64,000 nt of DNA from Proteus appendicitidis. Lineage in GTDB: Bacteria > Pseudomonadota > Gammaproteobacteria > Enterobacterales > Enterobacteriaceae. Location: contig NZ_CP127389.1 of the NCBI RefSeq assembly GCF_030271835.1, positions 2,826,001 through 2,890,000 of the forward strand. Reading direction: 5' to 3'. A program made the position numbers and the translations under genes. This document shows positions 25,740 through 35,077 of this stretch, one piece after another; within the stretch, counting starts at the first letter, position 1; every line of letters starts with the position of its first letter. The notes beneath the pieces were generated by a model that searched no databases, was not told the DNA's origin, and was given only the letters and a program-made list of their open reading frames with translations.

Positions 25740-27374
25740 TTACCAGAATACGGCATAAAGTACACACAAGATGATCATAATGGCGTAGGAAGCAATATTG
25801 AATCCGCTTTGTGTTTTAAAGGTTTTATCTGTTAATACAATCGCCCCTACGCTGTCATCAGTTTTAGTCGAGGTTAAACTCACTAAAGCAATCACAACCG
25901 TAGTAAACATAAAGGTATACATCATTTGATCAAGGAACGGCATACCTAATGGCATTAACTTGAGGAACAACGCAAACGGTATAGATAAAACCACACCAAT
26001 GATTGCACCTTTTGCATTCGTTTTTTTCCAGAATAAACCTAACAAGAATACCGCTAAAATTCCTGGGCTAACTAAGCCGGTATATTCCTGAATATATTGG
26101 AATGCCTGATCGATACCACCTAATAATGGCGCAATAAAGCAAGCAATAATTAAAGCAACAACGGCACTAATACGACCCACGTTGACTAAACGTGTTTCAG
26201 AAGCTTTTGGCCCAATATACTCTTTATAAATATCCATCGTGAAAATAGTCGCGATAGAGTTAAGCATAGATGCCAAAGATGAAACTATTGCAGCAGCAAG
26301 CGCAGCAAAAACGACACCTTTTGCACCTACTGGTAAGAACTGCGTTAACCAAGGGTAGGCTTTATCTGCTTGTGATAACGTTGGAATATGCTCTTGTGCC
26401 ATTGAACCTAAACCCGCCATTAATTCAGGGTTCGTCGTAATAACAAATGCAGCAATACCCGGCACAACGACAAGAACAGGCACGATGAGTTTTAAGAATG
26501 CAGCAAACACTAGCCCTTTTTGAGCTTCATTGATAGATTTAGCCGCTAAAGCACGCTGAATAATGTATTGGTTAAAGCCCCAATAATAAAGGTTAGCGAC
26601 CCATAAACCCCCAATCAGTACCGCGATCCCCGGTAAGTTCATAAATTGCGGATTATCTTTTTCTAAGATCATTTTAAAGTGATCAGGTGCGGCTTGTGTC
26701 ATTTTGCTCAAACCTTCCATGATCCCACCATCCCCACCGATATAGCTGACGGCTAATACAGTGGTAAATAAACCACCAAGGATCAGGAAAAACACTTGTA
26801 CCACGTCTGTCCACGCAACAGCAGAAAGCCCACCATAGAGTGAATAGATAACAGCAAATAATGCTAAACCAATAATGGCATACATCATTGGGATACCAAG
26901 GATGGTTTCTAATGCCAAGGAGCCTAAATAAAGCACTGATGTTAAGTTAACAAAGATAAATAATGCCAGCCAGAACACCGCAAGAATGGTTTTTAAATTA
27001 CGGCTTTTAAAACGGTTCTCAACAAATTCTGGAATGGTATAAATGCCTTTTTCGATAAAGACCGGTAAAAAGTATTTAGCCACAATAATTAATGTCAGCG
27101 CTGCCATCCACTCATAAGAGGCGATAGCTAGACCGATGGAAAAACCAGAACCTGACATACCAATGAATTGTTCTGCCGAAATATTAGCTGCAATAAGCGA
27201 AGAACCTATTGCCCACCAAGGAAGGGTTTTACCTGCTAAGAAATAGTCCTTTGTTCCTTTTTTCTCACCATCCTTTGAACGAGAAACCCATAATCCTAGA
27301 CTAATAATAATGACGACGTAGAGGGCAAAAATTGCATAGTCTATTGTGCTTAACCCAACACTTTCTGTATGCAT
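25740..27374 (-). CDS. sglT: Sodium/galactose symporter (vSGLT-like)
   Basis: A 544-residue SSS-family symporter, nearly the length of Vibrio vSGLT (543), with 14 predicted helices. Diagnostic segments are KDYFLAGKTLPWWAIGSSLIAANISAEQFIGMSG near residues 42-75, FNQYIIQRALAAKS near residue 269 and SSLASMLNSIATIFTMDIY near residue 364. The second contains the N-x-Y-I-I-Q-R-x-L pattern of sugar-sodium symporters. It imports galactose or glucose with Na+. It is transcribed away from a GalR-type operator at 27415-27430 and lies beside galR and the gal operon, which supports galactose as the substrate. No mgl ABC system is seen nearby. Confidence 0.9.
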   Translation of the reverse strand: MHTESVGLSTIDYAIFALYVVIIISLGLWVSRSKDGEKKGTKDYFLAGKTLPWWAIGSSLIAANISAEQFIGMSGSGFSIGLAIASYEWMAALTLIIVAKYFLPVFIEKGIYTIPEFVENRFKSRNLKTILAVFWLALFIFVNLTSVLYLGSLALETILGIPMMYAIIGLALFAVIYSLYGGLSAVAWTDVVQVFFLILGGLFTTVLAVSYIGGDGGIMEGLSKMTQAAPDHFKMILEKDNPQFMNLPGIAVLIGGLWVANLYYWGFNQYIIQRALAAKSINEAQKGLVFAAFLKLIVPVLVVVPGIAAFVITTNPELMAGLGSMAQEHIPTLSQADKAYPWLTQFLPVGAKGVVFAALAAAIVSSLASMLNSIATIFTMDIYKEYIGPKASETRLVNVGRISAVVALIIACFIAPLLGGIDQAFQYIQEYTGLVSPGILAVFLLGLFWKKTNAKGAIIGVVLSIPFALFLKLMPLGMPFLDQMMYTFMFTTVVIALVSLTSTKTDDSVGAIVLTDKTFKTQSGFNIASYAIMIILCVLYAVFW

Positions 27375-27414
27375 AATATTTTCCTTTCAGACCCATAGAG
27401 AGAATAGGATTTTA

Positions 27415-27430
27415 ATGTAAACGTTTTCAC
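27415..27430. promoter_or_regulatory. Gal operator upstream of sglT
   Basis: ATGTAAACGTTTTCAC matches the perfect palindrome at 33648 in 14 of 16 positions and lies 41 bp before the symporter start, where a repressor would block the promoter. Confidence 0.8.
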
Positions 27431-27607
27431 AGACTTTTTCCGTTACTCTGTTCACAAATTTATCGCTTATGTTACGTAAATAGATCATAAAATAGAAAAA
27501 CAAACGATTACTATGACGAGTAAAGCAAAATCCACGCTTTAAATACGATGATGGTTTTCTTTTATAAATTTAGGACATTAAAATAATCGTTGAAAAAAGC
27601 CCTATAA

Positions 27608-27623
27608 ATGATAACGATTACAC
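27608..27623. promoter_or_regulatory. Second gal operator-like site upstream of sglT
   Basis: ATGATAACGATTACAC matches the 33648 palindrome in 12 of 16 positions. It lies 178 bp beyond the first site, a spacing that could allow DNA looping. Confidence 0.5.
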
Positions 27624-27640
27624 AGATTAATTAAGTATGA

Positions 27641-27667
27641 CCTCTTAATGTAAAGACCATTAAGAGG
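27641..27667 (-). terminator. Hairpin terminator after galR
   Basis: CCTCTTAATG (27641-27650) and CATTAAGAGG (27658-27667) form a perfect 10-bp stem with a 7-base loop, 44 bp beyond the galR stop. No strong T-tract follows. Confidence 0.55.
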
Positions 27668-27710
27668 ATCGGCTAAATTAAAAAGCAAATGAGATAATTA
27701 AGATGGATAA

Positions 27711-28721
27711 CTAAGAGAGATGACTAAGATTAAAAACGGAATTACGTTGAACTAATGTTGGCGAAAAAATACGTTGTTTTTGTTCAAGTACTTCACCTTT
27801 AGAAAGCCTAATAGCAAGTGTTGCCGCTTGTTCTGCCATCATTTGTACAGGATAACGCACCGTGGTTAAACGAGGGTGAATATAGCGTGCAATTAATACA
27901 TCATCAAAGCCAATAACTGAGATTTTTTCAGGTACAGGGATTTCATTTTCATCAAGAACAGATAAAGCCCCTGCTGCCATAAAGTCGTTGTAAGTCACTA
28001 CTGCTGTAAAATCGATAGATTTCGTTAGCAGATGCATCATTGCTTTTTCACCGCCTTCACCTTCAGGCTCTCCATACTCAATATAGCTTTCTGGCAATGA
28101 GATATTATTGGCTTCTAATGCCGCTTTATAACCTGCAAGGCGCTGAGTTGTATCTTCAATCTGATGAGTAGATGAAATATACGCGATTTTAGTATGACCT
28201 TGGCGAATAAGATGCTCTGTTGCCATCCATGACCCTTTGTAATTATCTAAAGCAACACAACGTTCGGCAATGTCAGGAATAAAGCGGTTAATTAATACCA
28301 TGCTTTTAACTTCTTGAGCATAAGCCAGTAATTCTTCATCAGAAAGTGCTTTTGAATGGATCACAAGACCATCACAGCGACTATTAATCAATAATTCGAT
28401 AGATTGTCGCTCATCTTGAGCATCATGATAACCATTACAGACCAAGATGTGTTTCCCTGATTGTCTTGCAACGTTATCAACCGCTTTAACGAGTGTGCCA
28501 AAAAAGGGATCTGAAACGTCATGCACTAAAACACCTAAAGTTTGCGTACTTTGGCTAACCAAAGCCCTTGCTGCTGCATTAGGTCGATAGCCTAGCTTTT
28601 GCATCGCAGCATTAACGGTTTCGATAGATGTTTGACTTGCTTTTGGCGAGTTATTAATGACTCTAGATACAGTAGCGACAGAAACACCCGCTTCTTTCGC
28701 GACATCTTTGATAGTCGCCAT
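27711..28721 (-). CDS. galR: Galactose repressor GalR (LacI family)
   Basis: A 336-residue LacI-family repressor. The N-terminal helix-turn-helix reads IKDVAKEAGVSVATVSRVIN and resembles E. coli GalR more than GalS. The hinge helix NAAARALVSQST follows at residues 49-60, then the periplasmic-binding-protein-like core with GVLVHDVSDPFFGTLVKA and GFDDVLIARYIHPRLTTVRYP near residue 274. The ATG at 28721 with AAGGGG 5 bases upstream is preferred over a GTG two codons earlier. It should bind the 16-bp palindromes near galE and sglT and be released by galactose. It lies between the symporter gene and galM, all on the same strand, after a terminator that ends the gal operon. Confidence 0.88.
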   Translation of the reverse strand: MATIKDVAKEAGVSVATVSRVINNSPKASQTSIETVNAAMQKLGYRPNAAARALVSQSTQTLGVLVHDVSDPFFGTLVKAVDNVARQSGKHILVCNGYHDAQDERQSIELLINSRCDGLVIHSKALSDEELLAYAQEVKSMVLINRFIPDIAERCVALDNYKGSWMATEHLIRQGHTKIAYISSTHQIEDTTQRLAGYKAALEANNISLPESYIEYGEPEGEGGEKAMMHLLTKSIDFTAVVTYNDFMAAGALSVLDENEIPVPEKISVIGFDDVLIARYIHPRLTTVRYPVQMMAEQAATLAIRLSKGEVLEQKQRIFSPTLVQRNSVFNLSHLS

Positions 28722-28872
28722 ATCCACCCCTTATGGATCACCTTTATTCATGGTTAAGAAATAACGAACCGTTAATCTACAAACAAAGAAAAAAGAGAGT
28801 AATAGAATTTAAGTGGCTTGATTATCAGCGAAGAAGGGAAAATTAAAAAGTAAAAAGATCAAATAAATAGTG

Positions 28873-28900
28873 AAAAGGAAAGCGTTTACACTTTCCTTTT
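28873..28900 (-). terminator. Terminator of galETKM with an operator-like loop
   Basis: AAAAGGAAAG (28873-28882) and CTTTCCTTTT (28891-28900) form a perfect 10-bp stem; the loop CGTTTACA belongs to an operator-like sequence (28876-28891, 12 of 16 matches to the site at 33648). The T-run on the minus strand fits a terminator 5 bp after the galM stop. Confidence 0.7.
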
Positions 28901-28904
28901 GTTG

Positions 28905-29975
28905 TTACGAGTAAAACTTATAGATTGTTTGGCTATTCCATGCTGTATTTGCAGGTAAAACACCTTGGTTTTCATGCCATTCTGGATGATTAGGGCCATC
29001 TGGGAAATATTGTGTTTCTAATGCCAACCCTGAGTAATTACCGTAATGACGGCTCTTTCCTCTTGTTCCAGCCAGAAAATTACCGGTATAGAATTGGATA
29101 GAAGGCATAGTTGTAAAAACATCCATTTTAAGTTCGCCTTCAGGAGCAATCACGGTCGCAACAGGGGTTTTATCCTCAATCGCTTTTTTATCTAAAATAA
29201 ACGCATGATCGTAACCATTTGCCGCTTTTTGGCACTCATCTGCCATAAAATCACGGCCAACACGTTTTAATTTACGAAAATCAAACCCTGTTCCTATTAC
29301 GCTTGCAAACTCCCCCGTAGGAATATTACCGTTGCCATTTTTTAAATAGTGAGTCGCACAAATTTTTAAATCATGCTCAAGTGCAGTGCGCTCAGTATGT
29401 TCACCCGCAAGATTGAAATAAGCATGATTAGTTAAACTTAATGGCGTAGTTTTATCACTCATCGCCTGATAATCAATGCACACTTCATTATTATCTGTCA
29501 GCGTATAGGTCACACTTACTTTCACAGTACCGGGAAAACCTTGGTCACCATCATTTGAAATTAATGAAAAAGTGACGGATTGAGATGATTGCGCAGTGAT
29601 CCCCCAGCGAAGATGGCTAAAGTTTTGCTTACCACCATGTAAGGTATTTTTACCTTCATTCGCACTTATTTTATATTCTTGCCCTTCTAATACAAACTTG
29701 GCTCCTGCAATACGATTAGCAAAACGCCCAACCGTTGCGCCTAAATACGCTGTTTGTTGTTTATGGGCATTCATATCCGCAGAGCCTAATAACACATCTC
29801 GGCGATATCCATTAACCGGTACAATACAGGTTAACCAAGTCGCACCAATATCCATTAAAGAGATAGACATCCCAAAACGATTTTTAAGCACTACGATTTG
29901 CGCAGGTTTTCCATCTAATGCGGGTTGTGCTGTCATTTGTTCAGGTTCAAGAAAACGAAGTTCCTGAGTTGCCAT
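28905..29975 (-). CDS. galM: Galactose mutarotase (aldose 1-epimerase)
   Basis: A 356-residue cytoplasmic mutarotase that interconverts alpha- and beta-galactose so that GalK receives the alpha form. Motifs: GATVGRFANRIAGAKF near residue 75, NEGKNTLHGG near residue 105 with the catalytic-region His, SLTNHAYFNLAGE near residue 185, and GLALETQYFPDGPNHPEW near residue 313 with the catalytic Glu. Its start overlaps the galK stop by one base (TAATG), so the genes are translationally coupled. It is the last gene of galETKM and is followed by a terminator. Confidence 0.95.
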   Translation of the reverse strand: MATQELRFLEPEQMTAQPALDGKPAQIVVLKNRFGMSISLMDIGATWLTCIVPVNGYRRDVLLGSADMNAHKQQTAYLGATVGRFANRIAGAKFVLEGQEYKISANEGKNTLHGGKQNFSHLRWGITAQSSQSVTFSLISNDGDQGFPGTVKVSVTYTLTDNNEVCIDYQAMSDKTTPLSLTNHAYFNLAGEHTERTALEHDLKICATHYLKNGNGNIPTGEFASVIGTGFDFRKLKRVGRDFMADECQKAANGYDHAFILDKKAIEDKTPVATVIAPEGELKMDVFTTMPSIQFYTGNFLAGTRGKSRHYGNYSGLALETQYFPDGPNHPEWHENQGVLPANTAWNSQTIYKFYS

Positions 29976-31135
29976 TATTTTGCCTCCGAATAGCCCGCTC
30001 CTTGGCTGGCAGAGCAGACATAGATAGTTTCTTTTAATCCCGTTTTAGCTTCATATTGCGCCTTAACAGAGTCAATAACTTTATCAACTAAATCTGGTGT
30101 TACTAATGCTACGACACAACCGCCAAATCCACCACCTGTCATTCTTACCCCACCACGATCACCAATCACTGATTTTACGATTTCAACCAATGAATCAACC
30201 TCTTTGACTGTAATTTCAAAATCATCACGCATTGAGTGATGTGATTGCATCATTAACTGACTCAATGTGGTTAAATCACCATGACGTAAGGCTTCTGCGG
30301 CATCTAATGTTCGGTTATTTTCAGTGATAACATGGCGCGCCCGACGATAAACCACATCACTCATTAATGCTTTTTTAGCAAGTAAATCCTCTAATGTGGC
30401 ATCTCTTAATGCAGTCACATTTAAAATATGAGCGGCTTCTTCACACTGTTGGCGACGGGTATTGTACTCACTATCAACTAAACCACGCTTTTTATTGGTA
30501 TTGATAATCATCACAACCATATTTTCGGGCATTGTTACTGCCGACGTTTCTAATGAACGGCAATCAATTAATAGTGCATGATTTTCTTCACCACAAGCCG
30601 AAATAAGCTGATCCATAATGCCACAGTTACAACCCACAAATTGGTTTTCTGCTTTTTGGCCATTTAATGCAATCTCTTTTTGGCTAATAGGTAATTGATA
30701 AAGTGTTTTAAGCGTTTGACCAATGGCAACTTCTAACGCGGCAGAAGAACTTAACCCGGCACCTTGAGGAACATTTCCGGATATCGCGATATCCATCCCA
30801 TGAAAAGAATAGTTCTCTTTTTGTAGAAAATGAATAACACCACGAATATAGTTCGCCCACATTTTATGAGGTAAAAACTCAATGGTGTTATCGAGGCTAA
30901 ATTCATCAACTTCATTTTGGTAATCAACCGCAATAACGCGAATAGTATTGTCTTCTCGTTTCGCTGCGGCAACGACCATTTGATAATCAATTGCACAAGG
31001 TAAAACGAATCCATCATTATAATCAGTGTGTTCACCAATAAGATTTACCCTACCTGGCGCTTGAATAAAATGTGTAGGTGCGTAACCAAAAATAGATGAA
31101 AATGAACGAGTCACATTATTAATAAGTGCCTGCAT
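29975..31135 (-). CDS. galK: Galactokinase
   Basis: A 386-residue GHMP kinase that phosphorylates alpha-galactose at C1 with ATP. The galactokinase signature [19 protein letters not shown] lies near residues 28-46, the ATP-binding loop [17 protein letters not shown] near residue 125, and MTGGGFGGC near residue 340. Length and motifs are normal. It lies 290 bp downstream of galT, and that gap holds a palindromic repeat element, so expression relative to galT may be altered. It overlaps galM by one base. Confidence 0.96.
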   Translation of the reverse strand: MQALINNVTRSFSSIFGYAPTHFIQAPGRVNLIGEHTDYNDGFVLPCAIDYQMVVAAAKREDNTIRVIAVDYQNEVDEFSLDNTIEFLPHKMWANYIRGVIHFLQKENYSFHGMDIAISGNVPQGAGLSSSAALEVAIGQTLKTLYQLPISQKEIALNGQKAENQFVGCNCGIMDQLISACGEENHALLIDCRSLETSAVTMPENMVVMIINTNKKRGLVDSEYNTRRQQCEEAAHILNVTALRDATLEDLLAKKALMSDVVYRRARHVITENNRTLDAAEALRHGDLTTLSQLMMQSHHSMRDDFEITVKEVDSLVEIVKSVIGDRGGVRMTGGGFGGCVVALVTPDLVDKVIDSVKAQYEAKTGLKETIYVCSASQGAGYSEAK

Positions 31136-31165
31136 AATAAATCCTTAGCTTAAAATTTAGTAATG

Positions 31166-31290
31166 TACTCTAAATCATTTGAGTTGCAGGTAGGCGGCAA
31201 GCAAAGATATCCCGATGAGCATACTCATGTATGTGATTCGGGTAGCTGAGCGTAGCCAACACCCCTGCAACTTGCAGGATGAAGAGTATA
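31166..31290. repeat. Enterobacterial palindromic repeat element between galT and galK
   Basis: A 125-bp element runs from TACTCTAAATCATTTGAG to GATGAAGAGTATA. Its two ends are roughly inverted copies (TACTC.../...GAGTA, TTGCAGG.../CCTGCAA), so RNA across it would fold into a long hairpin. It resembles the intergenic palindromic elements of Yersinia, Serratia and Proteus. A half copy occurs at 33974-34033. Confidence 0.75.
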
Positions 31291-31425
31291 AAAATCCCAC
31301 CACATCATTATGTAAATAATGAGATGCCTGATTTAATTTATTTCGTGCGCAAAAAGCAGATTAATTAAAATGCCTTGCTATATTGCATGATTATTAAATT
31401 GCATGGTTATTAAATTACATAGTTA

Positions 31426-32481
31426 TTAACGTTGCTCTTTATAATGAATGTCACTTAATTGACGTAAATTATTCGCGGCTTGTTCTGGCGTTAGATCTCT
31501 TTGCGATTCTGCCAACATTTCATATCCCACCATAAATTTACGCACTGTGGCTGAACGTAATAATGGCGGATAATAAAGCGCATGTAATTGCCAGTGATCG
31601 ATATTTCTATCATCTTTAAAAGCAGGCGCAAAATGCCATCCCATTGAATAAGGGAAAGAACAGTGGAATAAATTATCATAGCGGCTAGTTAATTTTTTCA
31701 TTGCAATAGCCAGATCATCTCGCTGAGCGCTATTTAATTCACTCATTCTTCGAATATGCACTTTAGGTAATAACATCGTTTCATAAGGCCAAGAAGCCCA
31801 ATAAGGTACTACCGCCAGCCAATGCTCTGTTTCAACTACAGTGCGACTTGCATCTTTACATTCAGCATCAACATAATCGATTAATAGATTGCGCCCGTAT
31901 TTTTCAAAATACGCTTTTAATTGCACATCTTTTCGCGCTAATTCATTAGGCAAAAAATCACTCGCCCAAATTTGCCCGTGAGGATGAGGTTGAGAGCATC
32001 CCATCGTTTCGCCTTTATTCTCGAATACTTGAACCCAAAGATATTCTTTGCTGAGTTCTTCTATTTGATTATCCCAAGTATCAACGATTTTACGTAAGCT
32101 ACTGACAGGTAATTCAGGGATTGTTTTCCCATGATCAGGTGAGAAACAGACAACTCGGCTAATTCCTCTCACTGCTTGAGTTTGAAATAAAGGATTTGAT
32201 GAAGGATCAATATGATATTCGTCTTGCAACAACGCAGAGTGGTCATTATTAAAGACATATGTTCCTGTGTAATCCGGATTTTTATCGCCAGAAACACGGG
32301 TGTTATTTGGACACAAATAACAGTGAGGATCATAAGAGGGAAGTGTCGCAATCTGAGGCTTTTCATCTTTGCCATTCCAAGGTCGTTTCGCTCTATGTGG
32401 TGAAACTAAAATCCACTGACCAGTTAGCGGATTATAACGACGATGAGGATGTTCAACAGGATCAAAAATCAGTTTCGACAT
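31426..32481 (-). CDS. galT: Galactose-1-phosphate uridylyltransferase
   Basis: A 351-residue HIT-superfamily enzyme that swaps UMP between UDP-glucose and galactose-1-phosphate. The active site is visible as [12 protein letters not shown] near residues 161-172, with the nucleophilic His of HPH. Zinc-binding residues fit CYLCPNN near residue 54 and the later His pair in [10 protein letters not shown]. The start region [28 protein letters not shown] is typical. It lies 45 bp downstream of galE. An intergenic repeat separates it from galK. Confidence 0.96.
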   Translation of the reverse strand: MSKLIFDPVEHPHRRYNPLTGQWILVSPHRAKRPWNGKDEKPQIATLPSYDPHCYLCPNNTRVSGDKNPDYTGTYVFNNDHSALLQDEYHIDPSSNPLFQTQAVRGISRVVCFSPDHGKTIPELPVSSLRKIVDTWDNQIEELSKEYLWVQVFENKGETMGCSQPHPHGQIWASDFLPNELARKDVQLKAYFEKYGRNLLIDYVDAECKDASRTVVETEHWLAVVPYWASWPYETMLLPKVHIRRMSELNSAQRDDLAIAMKKLTSRYDNLFHCSFPYSMGWHFAPAFKDDRNIDHWQLHALYYPPLLRSATVRKFMVGYEMLAESQRDLTPEQAANNLRQLSDIHYKEQR

Positions 32482-32526
32482 AACCTTCTCTCTTATTTAT
32501 TCAAGATTATCTGAATACTTTAAATC

Positions 32527-33543
32527 TTATTTCAGATAACCATTTGGGTTTTGTAACTGCCAACGCCAAGCATCCGCAGCCATATCATCAATTGAACGAA
32601 TGGCTTTCCAGTGTAAATCTTTCTCTGCTTTTGCAGGGCTTGACCAACATTCTGCAATATCACCAGGACGACGAGCTTGTAATTGATAAGGAATAGGTTT
32701 GCCGCTAGCTTTACGAAATGCTTCAATCATTTCAATCACACTAGTGCCGTTACCTGTTCCCAAATTATAAATATGTAAGCCCGCTTTTTTGCCTAATGCA
32801 TTTAATGCTGCGATATGACCATCAGCCAGATCCATAACGTGGATATAATCACGAACACCTGTACCGTCTTTTGTTGGATAATCATCACCAAAAACAGCGA
32901 CTTGTTCACGACGACCAATTGCCACTTGTGCAATATAAGGGGTTAAATTATTTGGAATACCTTTAGGATCTTCCCCCATCGTACCTGATGGATGCGCCCC
33001 TACTGGGTTAAAATAACGCAGCAAACTAATAGACCAACTTTCATCAGCAACAAATAAGTCAGATAAAATGCGCTCGACCATATATTTGCTGGTGCCATAA
33101 GGGTTAGTCGTGCCCCCTACAGGCGAATCTTCAGTGATAGGAACCGCTTGAGGATCACCATAAACGGTTGCAGAGGAGCTAAAAATAAGACTTTTTACGC
33201 CCGCATCACGCATACAACGCACGAGCACCAATGTGCCATTAACATTGTTGTCATAATATTCAATGGGCTTCTGAACAGATTCACCAACTGCTTTCAATCC
33301 CGCGAAATGAATAACAGATTGAATAGAATGCTTAGCAAAAATGGATGCTAATAGTTGGTCATCACGAATATCACCGTTATAAAATAGAGGGCGTTTCCCT
33401 GTTAAGGCTTCAACACGATTAAGCACTTCGTCATTCGCATTGCTAAGGTTATCTAAAATAATCGGTGTCATGCCTGCTTCAATCATTTGTACGCAAGTAT
33501 GACTACCGATATATCCCATACCACCTGTCACTAATATTTCCAC
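32527..33543 (-). CDS. galE: UDP-glucose 4-epimerase
   Basis: A 338-residue extended short-chain dehydrogenase, exactly the E. coli GalE length. NAD-binding GGMGYIGSHTC lies near residues 7-17, and the catalytic pair appears as the SSSATVYG serine (near 124) and the NPYGTSKYMVE Tyr-x-x-x-Lys (near 150). It interconverts UDP-glucose and UDP-galactose. A GTG start at 33543 is chosen because AGAGGTGA lies just upstream and the protein then begins at the strand VEILVTGG; a longer ATG start adds only polar residues. It is first in galETKM, behind two operator-like sites at 33648 and 33780. Confidence 0.95.
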   Translation of the reverse strand: MEILVTGGMGYIGSHTCVQMIEAGMTPIILDNLSNANDEVLNRVEALTGKRPLFYNGDIRDDQLLASIFAKHSIQSVIHFAGLKAVGESVQKPIEYYDNNVNGTLVLVRCMRDAGVKSLIFSSSATVYGDPQAVPITEDSPVGGTTNPYGTSKYMVERILSDLFVADESWSISLLRYFNPVGAHPSGTMGEDPKGIPNNLTPYIAQVAIGRREQVAVFGDDYPTKDGTGVRDYIHVMDLADGHIAALNALGKKAGLHIYNLGTGNGTSVIEMIEAFRKASGKPIPYQLQARRPGDIAECWSSPAKAEKDLHWKAIRSIDDMAADAWRWQLQNPNGYLK

Positions 33544-33647
33544 ATTCACCTCTTTTGATCTAAAGGAAAAGCGCAAGACGGTTTCTGTTCACTGACACAG
33601 AGTTTAGCAAGATCAACAAAATCATTTCGTGATCAAACCGACATTTA

Positions 33648-33663
33648 GTGTAAACGTTTACAC
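33648..33663. promoter_or_regulatory. Primary gal operator upstream of galE
   Basis: GTGTAAACGTTTACAC is a perfect 16-bp palindrome that fits the GalR/GalS consensus GTGKAANCGNTTNCAC. It lies 105 bp upstream of the galE start. Confidence 0.88.
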
Positions 33664-33779
33664 CCTTTTAATACGCTTTAAATTTTTATCCAATATCCTA
33701 ATTTAGACTTGCATTACAGTAAGTTAGTAGGATAAGCAACACAATCTCTCACTTTAACACTAAAAACAATACACATTAA

Positions 33780-33795
33780 AAGTAAACGATTACAT
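33780..33795. promoter_or_regulatory. Second gal operator-like site upstream of galE
   Basis: AAGTAAACGATTACAT matches the 33648 site in 12 of 16 positions and is centred 132 bp from it, similar to the two-operator layout of enteric gal promoters. Confidence 0.6.
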
Positions 33796-33973
33796 CTCAT
33801 TTAATGCGCTAATTATATGATAAAACTGACATTCAATAAGTTTTATCATACCTTATTAACTTCCTCGCTAATATGTTTAAGCGGAGTAAGAATACCTTCC
33901 TCTAAATAATTCGAGGAAAAAATAATCAACAACTACATACAATAAGCACCATTAATAAACGCCATTAAATAGA

Positions 33974-34033
33974 TACTCTAAATAATTCAAATTACAGCTA
34001 GGCGACAAGTGAATGAGTCGCTAGGAGCATACA
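33974..34033 (+). repeat. Half copy of the palindromic repeat, joined to ghrB
   Basis: TACTCTAAATAATTCAAATTACAGCTAGGCGACAAG... continues to CTAGGAGCATAC and repeats the left half of the 31166-31290 element. It stops one base before the ghrB start region, and its AGGAG (34023-34027) lies 7 bases before the ATG. Confidence 0.7.
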
Positions 34034-34034
34034 A

Positions 34035-34994
34035 ATGAAACCGATTGTCGTGCTATATCAAGATCTTCCTGAAAAACTGTACAAAAAACTATCCGATTTT
34101 GCTGATATCAAACAATTTAAAACGCTCTCTTTAGACTCTGATGATTTTCGTTCAGCACTTGCCAATGCCTCTGGATTACTTGGTGCTGGTGGCAAAATCG
34201 ATGAGAATTTTATTAGCCAAGCACCTCATTTAAAAGCCGTTTCAACGGTTTCTGTTGGTTATGACAATGTTGATGTTAATGCACTGACCAAACGTAATAT
34301 TAAGCTAATGCATACTCCAACCGTATTAACAGATACCGTCGCAGATACCATGATGGGATTAGTACTTTCTGTAGCAAGGCGTATTCCTGAACTTGCTGAT
34401 AATATTAAACAAGGTTTATGGATTAAAGGTATCACACCAGATTGGTACGGTACTGATGTTCATCATAAAACTATGGGTATTATTGGCATGGGGCGAATAG
34501 GTAAAGCTTTAGCTCAGCGCGCACACTTTGGTTTTAATATGAATATTCTTTATCACTCACGTACAGAACATACCGAAGTGAACGATAAATTTGCTGCAAC
34601 ATATTGCACTTTAGAGGCATTATTACAGCAATCTGATTTCGTCTGTATCACATTGCCATTAACACCAGAAACACACCATTTAATCGGTCAAAAACAATTT
34701 TCGATGATGAAACCGGATGCTTATTTAATTAATGCAGGGCGTGGCGCTGTAGTGGATGAATTGGCATTAATCCATGCATTAGAACAAAAAGAGATCGCCG
34801 GTGCTGGTTTAGATGTGTTTGAAAAAGAGCCTCTATCTTCATCTTCACTTTTATTAACGATGAAAAATGTCGTTGCTGTGCCGCATATTGGCTCTGCAAC
34901 AAAAGAGACTCGCTATGCGATGGCTGAATGTGCGGTAGACAATCTGATTGCAGCGCTGAGTGATCACGTAAAAGAAAACTGCGTCAATTTCTAA
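34035..34994 (+). CDS. ghrB: Glyoxylate/hydroxypyruvate reductase B
   Basis: A 319-residue D-2-hydroxyacid dehydrogenase. It resembles E. coli GhrB along its length: [16 protein letters not shown] near residue 75, [47 protein letters not shown] (the GxGxxG NAD(P)-binding loop near 153), [11 protein letters not shown] with the catalytic Arg near 235, [12 protein letters not shown] with the catalytic Glu, and [12 protein letters not shown] with the catalytic His. It reduces glyoxylate and hydroxypyruvate with NADPH. Its ribosome-binding site lies inside a half repeat element, and a strong terminator follows. Confidence 0.93.
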   Translation: MKPIVVLYQDLPEKLYKKLSDFADIKQFKTLSLDSDDFRSALANASGLLGAGGKIDENFISQAPHLKAVSTVSVGYDNVDVNALTKRNIKLMHTPTVLTDTVADTMMGLVLSVARRIPELADNIKQGLWIKGITPDWYGTDVHHKTMGIIGMGRIGKALAQRAHFGFNMNILYHSRTEHTEVNDKFAATYCTLEALLQQSDFVCITLPLTPETHHLIGQKQFSMMKPDAYLINAGRGAVVDELALIHALEQKEIAGAGLDVFEKEPLSSSSLLLTMKNVVAVPHIGSATKETRYAMAECAVDNLIAALSDHVKENCVNF

Positions 34995-35021
34995 AATCGT
35001 AAATAGCGTTTTTTAAGAAAC

Positions 35022-35058
35022 AAAAAAAGGTAATGAAAAATCGCTCATTACCTTTTTT
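35022..35058. terminator. Bidirectional terminator between ghrB and the CDF gene
   Basis: AAAAAAAGGTAATGA and TCATTACCTTTTTT form a 13- to 14-bp stem with a short loop, an A-run on the left and a T-run on the right. Confidence 0.88.
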
Positions 35059-35077
35059 ACTTAATGCTCAAATAAGT

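Noticed and set aside
29596..29967. 123-codon open frame on the plus strand inside galM
   Set aside because: It is an antisense shadow of galM with no start signals or protein resemblance.
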